DNA from: Streptomyces sp. NBC_00464
Lineage (GTDB): Bacteria; Actinomycetota; Actinomycetes; Streptomycetales; Streptomycetaceae
Direction: 5' to 3'
Assembly: GCF_036013915.1 (NCBI RefSeq)
Contig: NZ_CP107900.1
Coordinates: 1 to 64,000 of the forward strand
Length of the DNA: 64,000 nucleotides
Of this stretch, positions 50,136 through 58,653 are shown piece by piece. Positions within the stretch are counted from its first letter, which is position 1; each line of letters begins with the position of its first letter. Position numbers and translations under genes: made by a program. A model generated the notes under the pieces. It was not told the DNA's origin. It saw only the letters and a list, made by a program, of their open reading frames with translations, and ran no database searches.

Positions 50136-50582
50136 ATGAGCAGCGACAGAACGAACGAGATCCACCAATGGGGGCGATCTCTGTTCGAGCGGCAGCAGCA
50201 ACCAGTGACATGGGCTGGCCACGTCCTTGAGGCAGCTTCCCTGATTCTGGGCAGGACTCCTGAGATCGAAGCAGCCCTGGAGATGGCCGCTGACCAAACG
50301 CAGTGGGGTCGAGGCCGCGAATTGTTCGATCGCGTTCGCCGGAGCAGTCTGAGCAGCGAAGCCCGACTCGCGGAACATCTGGTCTTCCGACTCGCTGAGC
50401 TGGTCGGCAAGCTCGCGCACAACGTTGCTGGGCCCTATCCGCACTTCGACCATCACGCCGGCTGGCAAATCGGGCCCATTGCGTATCGCCTTGCCAGCGA
50501 AGTGCAAGATCCGGCACTCCAGGACCGGCTCGCTTCCGCCCTGGGAGGCTGGCCAGCGACAGACCCCGGGACCGCACCGTAA
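50136..50582 (+). CDS. hypothetical protein, 148 residues
   Basis: From ATG 50136. Soluble, helical: WGRSLFERQQQPVTWAGHVLEAASLILG, then LSSEARLAEHLVFRLAELVGKLAHNVAGPYPHFDHHAG and an Ala-rich end. No named family. It is convergent with the P-loop gene 50596-51171 (stops 13 bp apart) and lies just right of the insertion sequence. Codon use is somewhat less GC-biased than neighbours, so it may be recently acquired. Confidence 0.6.
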   Translation: MSSDRTNEIHQWGRSLFERQQQPVTWAGHVLEAASLILGRTPEIEAALEMAADQTQWGRGRELFDRVRRSSLSSEARLAEHLVFRLAELVGKLAHNVAGPYPHFDHHAGWQIGPIAYRLASEVQDPALQDRLASALGGWPATDPGTAP

Positions 50583-50595
50583 CTGGCCTGCGACG

Positions 50596-51171
50596 TTAAT
50601 ACTCCAGCCGTAGATCGTGACCCGGGGTCTGTGCCGATTGGGTTGACCAGTTGGTTGCCGCGATGGCGTCGCGTGCGATGTCGGTGACGGCGCGGCCGTC
50701 GGTGGGTACTCGTGCGACCCATGGAGGTGCGGTGACTTCCAGATGTTGGGCCATGGCAGTGCTTCGGGTGATGTGGGCGTCGAGTTGGCTGCCGATTTCT
50801 CGGGTGCCGAGGCGCTGCCGAGTGGTTGCGTCGTCGGCGGTCAGGAGGACCGCGGTGATGCGGGGTGTGCCGCCCATGGCGCGGGCGATCAGGTCGGGCT
50901 CCAGAACGGAGACGGTGTTGGTGTAGATCAGCCTGCGGTATCCCAGAGCGGCGTAGTTGCGCCAGAGCGCGGCGAGGTTTGCCTCGGTCATCTTCGTGCG
51001 GGCGGGGTCGTCGGCCGGGGCGGGGAATGCCTGGTCCAGGTTGTCGCCCTCGATCAGGCAGTGGGCGATGTGCAGGGTTTGCAGTTGCGCGGAGATCTCC
51101 CAGCCGACCGTGGTCTTGCCGACCCCGGCGCGGCCCCCGATGAGGAGTGCTTCGTATGCGACGGCTGGCAC
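50596..51171 (-). CDS. P-loop ATPase/kinase-like protein
   Basis: 191 residues from GTG 51171, with GGAGA seven bases upstream. Walker A is at the very start, G-G-R-A-G-V-G-K-T-T (about 10-19), followed by the acidic strand HCLIEGDNLDQAF and the helical lid-like RLGTREIGSQLDAHITRSTAMAQHL. The size and the Walker A position suit small nucleotide or small-molecule kinases (adenylylsulphate kinase/AAA_33 style) rather than a motor protein. Substrate unknown. It is divergent from the broken IS701 transposase gene and next to NLR-like locus 2, without evidence of co-regulation. Confidence 0.78.
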   Translation of the reverse strand: MPAVAYEALLIGGRAGVGKTTVGWEISAQLQTLHIAHCLIEGDNLDQAFPAPADDPARTKMTEANLAALWRNYAALGYRRLIYTNTVSVLEPDLIARAMGGTPRITAVLLTADDATTRQRLGTREIGSQLDAHITRSTAMAQHLEVTAPPWVARVPTDGRAVTDIARDAIAATNWSTQSAQTPGHDLRLEY

Positions 51172-51246
51172 AGGTAGTCTCCTTGCGTTTGCAGGGCCGA
51201 TGGTGTCTGAGGCGACGTGGGTGCGGCCACCGTTGATCATCGGTGT

Positions 51247-52016
51247 GTGAAGACAAACGATCATGCGGTGGCCGCGGGTCACAGCGTAGACCCTGCCCGC
51301 TGGCAGGAGGCGTTCGAGGGCTTGATGGGCCGGATCGCGGGTCGGTTCGCGCGGGTCGAACCACGTCGGCGGGTACGGAAGTTGGTGCTGGGCCTGCTGT
51401 CGGACCTGCCACGGAAGAACTGCTGGACGATCGCGGAGTGGGCCGGGGAGGCGACCCCGGACGGCATGCAGCATCTGCTGGGGCGGGCCAAGTGGGACGC
51501 CGACGCCGTGCGCGACGACGTGCGCGGCTACGTGGTGGACAACTTGTACGACGACCAGGCGCTGCTGGTCGTCGACGAGACGGGGGATGTGAAGAAGGGC
51601 ACCGGCACGGTCGATGTCCAGCGCCAGTACACCGGCACCGCGGGCAGGATCGAAAATGCCCAGGTCGCTGTCTATCTGGTCTACGCCGGCCGGCGCGGGC
51701 ACGCCGCGGTGGACCGGGAACTGTACGTTCCGCGTTCCTGGACCTCCGACCCCGCCCGCTGCCTTGCCGCCGGACTCGGCAAGGAGACGTCCTTCGCCAC
51801 CAACCGGAGCTGGCCGCGCGCATGGTCGCCCGGTTCCTGGACGCCGGCCACCAGGCCGCCTGGGTCACGGGCGACGAGGTCTACGGGGGCAATCCCACGC
51901 TGCGAGCCGCGCTGTACGAGGCGGACCCTCGACGACGCCCGCTGGATTACGACGAGGTCCAGGCGCTGTTCGACGCGGCCGACGCCCGCCCTGCCAAGGC
52001 TCCCACGCGGGCGTAG
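51247..52016 (+). pseudogene. IS701-family transposase, truncated and frameshifted
   Basis: From GTG 51247 it encodes the IS701 N-terminal and core blocks RKNCWTIAEWAGEATPDGMQHLL, LLVVDETGDVKKGTGTVDVQRQYTGTAGRIENAQVAVYLVYA and VPRSWTSDPARC. After KETSFAT the frame shifts (one base missing near 51803); the correct residues ELAARMVARFLDAGHQAAWVTGDEVYGGNPTLRAALYE follow in another frame, and then the sequence leaves the family. Roughly the last 150 residues are absent. Inactive. The remnant lies directly before NLR-like locus 2. Confidence 0.88.
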
Positions 52017-52119
52017 CGCCCACGACCCCTCTCGTTCGGCCCCGGTACGCAAAGGCGGTCCAGAACCGGGGAGTTGCTGCCATGGTGGTGGACACGGACT
52101 GTCAATCGTGGGAGGCGGC

Positions 52120-52584
52120 ATGGGACGGAATCTCAGGTGGGCGGTGGCGGGGCTGACGACTGCCGCTGCCTTCGCTGTGCCGGTGTGGCTGTGCGGGGCG
52201 ATCGTGCTGCCGCCGCTACTGAAGGATCCCGCGATCCGCTGGTCGCTGGCCTCCGCACTCGGCGCGGTACTGGGCTCGCTGGCCGTCTTGTGGGGTCATG
52301 CCTTCGCCACCCGGGCCCCGGCAGGCGGGACCGCGGGCCGTACGGTGCAGGCCTCCGGCGAGCGCGCCGTCGCCGTCGGCGGCGACAGCCAGGCCCTCAT
52401 CTCCACCGGCGACGGCCGCCCGCCCGCCCCGGCCCCGCCCGCTGCACCTGGGCGCGTGGCTCCTCCTGCCGTGCCACCGGCAGCCGACACGGTGGGCGCG
52501 TCCGGGCCCCGGTCGATTGCCATCGGCGGAAACAGCTCCGGCACCCTGTCGACGGGAGACCAGGGCGACGGCACCAGGCGGTGA
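52120..52584 (+). CDS. putative membrane effector of NLR-like locus 2, two RHIM-like motifs
   Basis: 154 residues from ATG 52120 (GGGAGG). Two adjacent membrane helices (WAVAGLTTAAAFAVPVWLCGAIVL and LASALGAVLGSLAVLWGHAF, about 7-62), a linker, then two motif copies: 75-99 (V-Q-A-S-G-E-R-A-V-A-V-G-G-D-S, ending S-T-G-D) and 125-149 (V-G-A-S-G-P-R-S-I-A-I-G-G-N-S-S-G, ending S-T-G-D). Each resembles the RHIM amyloid core. The stop overlaps the GTG start of the NB-ARC gene (GTGA). I infer a membrane-acting effector that polymerises with the ATPase. Confidence 0.75.
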   Translation: MGRNLRWAVAGLTTAAAFAVPVWLCGAIVLPPLLKDPAIRWSLASALGAVLGSLAVLWGHAFATRAPAGGTAGRTVQASGERAVAVGGDSQALISTGDGRPPAPAPPAAPGRVAPPAVPPAADTVGASGPRSIAIGGNSSGTLSTGDQGDGTRR

Positions 52585-55385
52585 GATGGCCCACGCGAAA
52601 CCCAAAGCAGCCACCCGCTCTCGCCGGGACCGCCCCGCAGAATATGGCGTCAGGGCAGGATTCCGTCGTCATCGGCGGGCACAACTACGGGCTGGTGATG
52701 ACCGGCGACAACGCCACGGCCGTCACCATTCCCGCCGAGGCGCTGCGCCCGCCCTCCGAGGTGCCGGCGCCCCCGGGACTGGACGACCTGCCGCTGCACC
52801 GGGGGCCATTCGTCGGCCGTAGCCGCGAACTGCGGCAACTCGACGCCGCGCTGGCGCAGCCTGGCGGCGTGCTCGTGCAGGCGGTGCACGGGCTGGGCGG
52901 GATCGGCAAGAGCACGCTCGCGGCGCATTGGGCTGCCACCCGCTCCCACGGCTGCTACCCGATCCGGTGGATCAACGCCGACAGCCCTGCCGGCGTCCAG
53001 GAGGGCCTGGAGGCGCTGGCGGCCGCCCTGCAACCGGTCCTGGCCAAGGTCCTGACCCCGCAGGCGCTGGCCGAGTACGCCCTGCGCTGGCTGGCCAGCC
53101 ACACGGACTGGCTGCTGATCCTGGACAACGTCGAGCACCCCGCCGACATCACGCCGGTACTCGACCGCGCCCCCGGCGGACGCTTTCTGATCACCAGCAG
53201 ACTCGCCACCACCTGGCAGGATCACACCACCGTGGTCCGCCTGGACGTCCTGGACCAGGCGGAGGCCCTGGACCTGCTCATCCGCCGGGCCACCGCCACC
53301 GCCCCGGAAAGAACTATGGATGGCGCCGCCGAACTGTGCGACGAACTGGGGTACCTGCCCCTGGCTGTGGAGCAGGCCGGCGCGTACCTGGCGCAGAACC
53401 AGCTCACCACCCCCCGGGCCTACCTGAACCTCATCGCCCGCGACCCGGCGATGATGTACGGGCAAGGAGCGGTCGGCACCGCACCCACGCGCACCATCGC
53501 CCGGATCTGGCGGGTCACCATGAACACAATTACCGACGGCCAGCCCCTGGCCGCGGACCTGCTGCGGACCCTTTCCTGGTACGCCCCCGACCACATCCCC
53601 ACCCACCTCCTCGGCGACATCACCGAGCCCGCAGTCAACGCTGCACTCGGCCTCCTCACCGCCTACGGCATGGCCACCGCCGACCCGGCCACCGGCACCC
53701 TGTCCATGCACCGGCTCGTCCAGGCCGTCACCCGCACCCCCGACCCGACCGACCCTCACCGCACCCACGACGTGATCACCCAGGCCCGCGACCGCGCCAC
53801 CACCCAACTGGACGCCGCCCTGCCCCTCCCTTGGAACGACCCGGCACTCTGGCCGACCTGGCGCACACTGCATTCCCACATCAACGCCCTGGCCGACCAC
53901 GCACTCGCCGAGACTGACACCGATACCACTGCGCGTCTCCTCCACCGCACCGGGCTCTTCCTCAACAACCAAGGCCAGTCCACCCTTGCGATCACCTACC
54001 TTCAACGCGCGCTCACCGACCGGACGCGGGTGCTGGGTGAGGACGACCCCGACACCCTGACGTCCCGCAACAACCTCGCATACGCCTACCGATCGGTGGG
54101 CGATCTGAGGCGGGCCATCCCGCTGTACGAGCAGACCCTCACCGACCGGACGCGGGTGCTGGGTGAGGACCACTCCGACACCTTGGCCTCCCGCAACAAC
54201 CTCGCCGGCGCCTACCGGTCGGTGGGCGACCTGAGGCGGGCCATCCCGCTGTACGAGCAGACCCTCACCGACATGGAGCGCGTGCTGGGTGAAGACCACC
54301 CCGACACCCTGGCCTCCCGCAACAACCTCGCCGGCGCCTACCGGTCGGTGGGCGACCTGAGGCGGGCCATCCCGCTGTACGAGCAGACCCTCACCGACAC
54401 CGAGCGCGTGCTGGGTGAAGACCACCCCAACACCCTGACCTCCCGCAACAACCTCGCCGGCGCCTACCGGTCGGTGGGCGACCTGAGGCGGGCCATCCCG
54501 CTGTACGAGCAGACCCTCACCGACACCGAGCGCGTGCTGGGTGAAGACCACCCCAACACCCTGACCTCCCGCAACAACCTCGCCGGCGCCTACGAGACGG
54601 TGGGCGACCTAAGGCGGGCCATCCCGCTGTACGAGCAAACCCTCACCGACCGGACGCGGGTGCTGGGTGAAGACCACCCCAACACCCTGACCTCCCGCAA
54701 CAACCTCGCCGGCGCCTACCAGACGGTGGGCGACCTAAGGCGGGCCATCCCGCTGTACGAGCAAACCCTCACCGACATGGAGCGGGTGCTGGGTGAAGAC
54801 CACCCCGACACCCTGGCCTCCCGCAACAACCTCGCCGGCGCCTACGAGACGGTGGGCGACCTAAGGCGGGCCATCCCGCTGTACGAGCAAACCCTCACCG
54901 ACACCGAGCGCGTGCTGGGTGAAGACCACCCCGACACCCTGGCCTCCCGCAACAACCTCGCCGGCGCCTACCAGACGGTGGGCGACCTAAGGCGGGCCAT
55001 CCCGCTGTACGAGCAAACCCTCACCGACCGAACGCGGGTGCTGGGTGAAGACCACCCCGACACCCTGACCTCCCGCAACAACCTCGCCGGCGCCTACCAG
55101 ACGGTGGGCGACCTAAGGCGGGCCATCCCGCTGTACGAGCAAACCCTCACCGACACCGAGCGCGTGCTGGGTGAAGACCACCCCGACACCCTGGCCTCCC
55201 GCAACAACCTCGCCGGCGCTTACCAGACGGTGGGCGACCTGAGGCGGGCCATCCCGCTGTACGAGCAAACCCTCACCGACATGGAGCGGGTGCTGGGTGA
55301 GGACCACCCCTTGACGGCGGCAGTCCGCGGCAATCTTGCATCTGCACGCATAAAACGTGCCGTCGACGTGCCCAAATGGATGTGA
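52581..55385 (+). CDS. NLR-like NB-ARC/TPR STAND ATPase, locus 2
   Basis: 934 residues from GTG 52581 (overlapping the partner's stop); the in-frame ATG at 52644 is a possible alternative. Residues 23-44 (A-S-G-Q-D-S-V-V-I-G-G-H-N-Y-G-L-V-M-T-G) carry the RHIM-like motif. NB-ARC: F-V-G-R (77-80), Walker A G-L-G-G-I-G-K-S-T (104-112), Walker B L-L-I-L-D-N-V (178-184), F-L-I-T-S-R (202-207), Y-L-P-L-A-V block, M-H-R. From residue about 484 come ten near-identical 42-residue TPRs and a partial eleventh. The repeats are the likely sensor; the N-terminal motif would pass the signal to the coupled protein. Confidence 0.88.
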   Translation: MRWPTRNPKQPPALAGTAPQNMASGQDSVVIGGHNYGLVMTGDNATAVTIPAEALRPPSEVPAPPGLDDLPLHRGPFVGRSRELRQLDAALAQPGGVLVQAVHGLGGIGKSTLAAHWAATRSHGCYPIRWINADSPAGVQEGLEALAAALQPVLAKVLTPQALAEYALRWLASHTDWLLILDNVEHPADITPVLDRAPGGRFLITSRLATTWQDHTTVVRLDVLDQAEALDLLIRRATATAPERTMDGAAELCDELGYLPLAVEQAGAYLAQNQLTTPRAYLNLIARDPAMMYGQGAVGTAPTRTIARIWRVTMNTITDGQPLAADLLRTLSWYAPDHIPTHLLGDITEPAVNAALGLLTAYGMATADPATGTLSMHRLVQAVTRTPDPTDPHRTHDVITQARDRATTQLDAALPLPWNDPALWPTWRTLHSHINALADHALAETDTDTTARLLHRTGLFLNNQGQSTLAITYLQRALTDRTRVLGEDDPDTLTSRNNLAYAYRSVGDLRRAIPLYEQTLTDRTRVLGEDHSDTLASRNNLAGAYRSVGDLRRAIPLYEQTLTDMERVLGEDHPDTLASRNNLAGAYRSVGDLRRAIPLYEQTLTDTERVLGEDHPNTLTSRNNLAGAYRSVGDLRRAIPLYEQTLTDTERVLGEDHPNTLTSRNNLAGAYETVGDLRRAIPLYEQTLTDRTRVLGEDHPNTLTSRNNLAGAYQTVGDLRRAIPLYEQTLTDMERVLGEDHPDTLASRNNLAGAYETVGDLRRAIPLYEQTLTDTERVLGEDHPDTLASRNNLAGAYQTVGDLRRAIPLYEQTLTDRTRVLGEDHPDTLTSRNNLAGAYQTVGDLRRAIPLYEQTLTDTERVLGEDHPDTLASRNNLAGAYQTVGDLRRAIPLYEQTLTDMERVLGEDHPLTAAVRGNLASARIKRAVDVPKWM
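54030..55289 (+). repeat. ten 126-bp tandem TPR repeats
   Basis: Ten exact-length units of 126 bp, each encoding VLGEDHPDTLASRNNLAGAY followed by x-x-V-G-D-L-R-R-A-I-P-L-Y-E-Q-T-L-T-D and three variable residues. Units differ mainly at a few codons: D/N after HP, A/T, RS/ET/QT before VGDL, and RT/ME/TE at the end. The first unit is the most diverged (EDDPDTL...AYAY). Near-identity at DNA level shows recent expansion or gene conversion. A partial unit follows at 55290. Confidence 0.97.
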
Positions 55386-55533
55386 AGCGCCGGTGTCACA
55401 AACATCGTTGTGACACTGCGTGCAGGTGACTTCGGGGGATCGAATTCCCCAGGTCGTCTTGTGTCAGAACCTGGTCTCACAAGTGAGTGTCAAAACCAGC
55501 CTGTCATCGTCAGGTTATGCGACAGCGGCGCTC

Positions 55534-55891
55534 ATGGATCTCGCGTACTGCAGAGTCAGCACCACCGCGCAGGACCTCACCCGGCAGATCGACGCCATGC
55601 ATGACGCCGACGTTACCGAAGAGCACATCTACGTCGACAAGCACACCGGCGCCAACATGGAGCGCGAAGGGCTGAAGGCGCTGCTGGCTTCGCCCGGCCC
55701 GGAGACCGGATCAACGTACTCACCTGGACCGGCTGGGCCGCAACATGCGCGAGACCCTGAACCTCGTGCACGCCCTGACCGAGCGCGGCATCTTCCTGCT
55801 GGACTACATCGACGGATCCTCGCGTCTCGAACACCCTGGACTCGACCACTCCGACGAGCGCGGGCAGGGGAATAGCGCACGGTCCGAATAG
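55534..55891 (+). pseudogene. serine resolvase, frameshifted and truncated
   Basis: From ATG 55534: MDLAYCRVSTTAQDLTRQIDA with the catalytic Ser in R-V-S, then DKHTGANMEREGLKALL. At about 55690-55740 the frame is lost (expected RPGDRINVLTLDRLGRNMRETL), and NMRETLNLVHALTERGIFLLDYIDG continues in a different frame before a stop at 55891. The C-terminal DNA-binding half is missing. Remnant of a transposon-type resolvase. Confidence 0.8.
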
Positions 55892-55999
55892 CGCCTCTTC
55901 ACCAGTACGACGTCCCGTTCCGGGTGAGTACCGGTCGTGGACGCCTGCTGAGCACGTCCACCGGATCGAGGGCGCCTCGTACGACGTCACGTCGTACCG

Positions 56000-56269
56000 G
56001 TGGAGCGGCTGCCGTCATGGACGGAGACCCCCGCTCCCCCGGTCGTCCGGGTGGAGCCCGCGGTGGCGTGGCGCGTCACGGTGGAGCGTCGCCGGACAGA
56101 CGTGGACGTGCCGGCGCGCACGGTGGTCCACCGCGCCGACTGCTGGCAGGCGGAGGACACCCAGCCCGGGGCCGTGGACATCCGGTCAGAGGCCAAGGCG
56201 CGGGAGGCGATGGCGCAGCCCGGCGCGCGGGGCTGCATCCACTGCGGCACGGATGTGTTTCTGGTGTGA
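56000..56269 (+). CDS. DUF6233-like small protein
   Basis: 89 residues from GTG 56000. A basic, strand-rich start (VAWRVTVERRRTDVDVPARTVVHRADC) is followed by EAKAREAMAQPGARGCIHCGTDVFLV. The H-R-A-D-C and C-I-H-C elements give a zinc-ribbon look like the C-terminal part of DUF6233 proteins, but shorter than the full family, so it may be a fragment with an intact end. Monocistronic. Confidence 0.5.
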   Translation: MERLPSWTETPAPPVVRVEPAVAWRVTVERRRTDVDVPARTVVHRADCWQAEDTQPGAVDIRSEAKAREAMAQPGARGCIHCGTDVFLV

Positions 56270-56402
56270 GCCCGAGCCACGCCGCGCGGTATTCCTGGCG
56301 GGCCGGCAGGAGGCCATCGCCATGTGATGCCGCATCACTCGTACCGGTGGGGCGGAGCGCGCGACCCTGCCTGGGGCGCTGCGCCTGGGGCACGGTGAGG
56401 CC

Positions 56403-56643
56403 ATGCACCGCCCCTTGATCCTGCTCGCAGCAGTGACCGCTGCTCTCCTGACGGGGTGCGTTTCCGTACCCTCGTCGGACAACACGCCCCTCCCCGATTG
56501 GCAACACCGCAGGCGTACGAAAGGCCATCGCCCGCGTGCAGCAGATCGTCCGCACCTACGACATCTCACTCGAACCCATCACGGAACAACTCATTGCCCT
56601 GGTCCTCTCGGAGTCCCCTGCACCAGCACCTGCCCAACGCTGA
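56403..56643 (+). pseudogene. lipoprotein gene, frameshifted
   Basis: From ATG 56403: signal MHRPLILLAAVTAALLTGC with lipobox L-L-T-G-C and a short linker (VSVPSSDNTPLPDW). The frame then becomes Arg/His-rich nonsense; a different frame gives GVRKAIARVQQIVRTYDISLEPITEQLIALVLSES and a stop at 56643. Combining the two gives a small lipoprotein with a helical domain. Frameshift position about 56500. It may be sequencing-sensitive, so function cannot be excluded. Confidence 0.5.
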
Positions 56644-56815
56644 GTGCCCTTTGCGGCACCTGGCAGGACTGACCACACCAGCATTGTCAGTGCCTCGTGC
56701 CACGCTGTACGTGCCCGGTGGTGCCCTCACCTCGAAGCCGATGCCATCACCGGGCGGCAAGGCGTACCACCAGCACACATGACCCCCTGTCACCACAGCA
56801 GCTCTCCCTGCAATC

Positions 56816-57604
56816 ATGAGGGCCCGTCAGCCCCCGACCAGCCGGAGCACCGCTGTGCCAGCACGCCCGCTCGCCATCGCCCCTCTCGCCACCGCCCTCC
56901 TCATCGCCTCCCTCGTCGGATGCAACCCAGGAGTGGCCGACTCCGAGGGCGACTCCAAACCCGCACCCGCCACCTCCCACTCCTCCTCGGCATCCGGGAC
57001 CGCATCCGCAGCACCCGGCGCCCCGGCCGGCGGCAACGACCTGTCCCTCGCCCAGGCCATCGCGAAGATTCCCGCCGGCACCGAGGACCGCACCGGGTAC
57101 GAGCGCGACAGTTTCCGCCTGTGGGTCGATGCCGACAAGGACGGCTGCGACACCCGCAAGGAGGTCTTGATTGCCGAGGCCGTCAAGGCACCCGAGCAAG
57201 GCGCCCGGTGTGCCCTGACCAGTGGTGAGTGGCTCTCGTACTACGACGAGGTCACCGTGGACGCCGCCACCAAGCTCGACATCGACCACGTCGTACCGCT
57301 GGCCGAAGCCTGGGATTCCGGGGCCTCGCAGTGGGACGCGGACCGGCGAGAGCGGTACGCAAATGACCTGGACGCGGACAGGTCGCTGGTTGCTGTCACC
57401 GCAAGCAAGAACCGGCAAAAGGCTGACCGGGACCCGGCAGAGTGGTTGCCGCCGGCCGCCTCCGCCCAGTGCACCTACGGCGCGGACTGGGTCGGAACAA
57501 AGCTGAGGTGGAAGCTGACCGCGGACGCCAAGGAGCGGGCCGCTCTGGACAAGCTGGCAGAAGGCTGCCCCGACACCGTCGTGAAGTACGAAGCCGCACA
57601 GTAG
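56816..57604 (+). CDS. secreted HNH (DUF1524/GmrSD-C-type) nuclease lipoprotein
   Basis: 262 residues from ATG 56816. Signal region with lipobox S-L-V-G-C (residue about 37), a Ser/Ala/Pro linker, then the nuclease domain (about 85-250): YERDSFRLWVDADKDGCDTRKEVL, the beta-beta-alpha metal core LDIDHVVPLAEAWDSGAS with the key D-H pair, and the closing RYANDLDADRSLVAVTASKNRQKADRDPAEWLPP. Four Cys occur in the domain. Such proteins are exported nucleases anchored to the outer face of the membrane; roles in nutrient use or DNA uptake are proposed. No immunity gene is adjacent, as expected for an exported nuclease. Confidence 0.88.
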   Translation: MRARQPPTSRSTAVPARPLAIAPLATALLIASLVGCNPGVADSEGDSKPAPATSHSSSASGTASAAPGAPAGGNDLSLAQAIAKIPAGTEDRTGYERDSFRLWVDADKDGCDTRKEVLIAEAVKAPEQGARCALTSGEWLSYYDEVTVDAATKLDIDHVVPLAEAWDSGASQWDADRRERYANDLDADRSLVAVTASKNRQKADRDPAEWLPPAASAQCTYGADWVGTKLRWKLTADAKERAALDKLAEGCPDTVVKYEAAQ

Positions 57605-57765
57605 TGGCGGCGCCCGCCACCCAGCCCAGATGCGGGCACCGACCTGCGGCGTGAGGATCGGAGTACGGGCGGTGGCCCGGGTTGCCCCTGGCCCCGACCA
57701 GCTGTCTCCCTAACCGGCGGCCAGACCACCACCCGCCATCCCCAGGGGGGCCCTGGGAGGTCTGA

Positions 57766-58653
57766 ATGCCGTCCATCTGGAGCGGTGCCATCTCGTTTGG
57801 CCTGGTCAACATACCTATCCGCGTCTCGTCCGCCTCAGAGGATCACTCGATCCACTTCCACCAGATGCACCTGGAGGACGGTGGTCGAGTACGCACCCGG
57901 AAGGTGTGCGAAATCGACGGCGAGGTCCTCGGCCAGGAGGACATCGGCAAGGGCTACGAGCTCACCAAGGACGAGACGGTCCCGGTCACCGATGAAGAGC
58001 TCGACCAGATGCCACTGCCTACGGCGAAGGCGATCGAGATCGTGGCATTCGTGGACCTTGAGTCGATCGATCCGGTGCGACTGGCCGACAGCTACTACCT
58101 CTCGGCCGACGGAGCTGTGGCGGCCAAGCCATATGTGCTTCTGCGGCGCGCTCTGGAGCGGACTTCCAAGGCCGCCATCGCGAAATTCGCATGGCACAAC
58201 CGAGAGAGGCTCGGTCTGCTCAGCGTTCGCGGAGAAGCCCTCGTCCTGCACTCCATGAAGTGGCCCGATGAGGTGCGCTCCCCGGCCGAGCTCGCCCCGG
58301 ACGCTGTGGACGTGGACGAAGACGAGATCCAGCGCGCCCTGGAGCTCATGGACTCGATGACGACGGACGACTTCAGCGGCTACCGGGATGAGTACCGGGA
58401 TGCTCTGGAGGAGCTCATCGAGGCGAAAGTCGAGGGCAAGGAGCCAGCAGCGCACACCGACGGGGGCGGGCAGAAGCCAGCCGAAGTCCTTGACCTCATG
58501 TCGGCGCTGAACGCGTCCGTGGAGAAGGCCAAGAAGAGCCGCGGCAAGACCGACAGTGACGACGCCACGGCCCACGAGATGAAGCCGCGCAAGAAGGCGG
58601 CCGCGAAGAAGGCCCCCGCCAAGAAGGCAGGGAAGAAGAAGACGAGCGCCTGA
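57766..58653 (+). CDS. ku: Ku DNA end-binding protein
   Basis: 295 residues, full length. Homodimeric Ku core from MPSIWSGAISFGLVNIPIRVSSASED to about residue 255, with blocks HFHQMHLEDGGRVRTRKVCEIDG, VPVTDEELDQM, EIVAFVDLESIDPVRLADSYYL and LLRRALERTSKAAIAKFAWHNRERLGLL. A lysine/alanine-rich C-terminal tail (KKAAAKKAPAKKAGKKKTS) is typical of actinobacterial Ku and binds DNA. Ku opens bacterial non-homologous end joining with LigD; no ligD is in the window. Streptomycetes often carry extra ku copies on accessory DNA. It precedes a terminator at 58685. Isolated, with no operon partner. Confidence 0.95.
   Translation: MPSIWSGAISFGLVNIPIRVSSASEDHSIHFHQMHLEDGGRVRTRKVCEIDGEVLGQEDIGKGYELTKDETVPVTDEELDQMPLPTAKAIEIVAFVDLESIDPVRLADSYYLSADGAVAAKPYVLLRRALERTSKAAIAKFAWHNRERLGLLSVRGEALVLHSMKWPDEVRSPAELAPDAVDVDEDEIQRALELMDSMTTDDFSGYRDEYRDALEELIEAKVEGKEPAAHTDGGGQKPAEVLDLMSALNASVEKAKKSRGKTDSDDATAHEMKPRKKAAAKKAPAKKAGKKKTSA

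Noticed and set aside
50453..51868. Extended minus-strand frames reaching 51702 or 51868 around the P-loop gene
   Set aside because: The extra upstream part is the reverse of the IS701 remnant; GTG 51171 with GGAGA is the natural start.
52650..54551. 633-codon minus-strand frame opposite the NLR-like gene of locus 2
   Set aside because: Its repeats are the complement of the TPR repeats; low-complexity Gly/Val sequence, no ribosome-binding site.
54030..55289. Possible CRISPR-like array of regular repeats
   Set aside because: The 126-bp units are contiguous, in frame and encode TPRs; there are no spacers and no cas genes.
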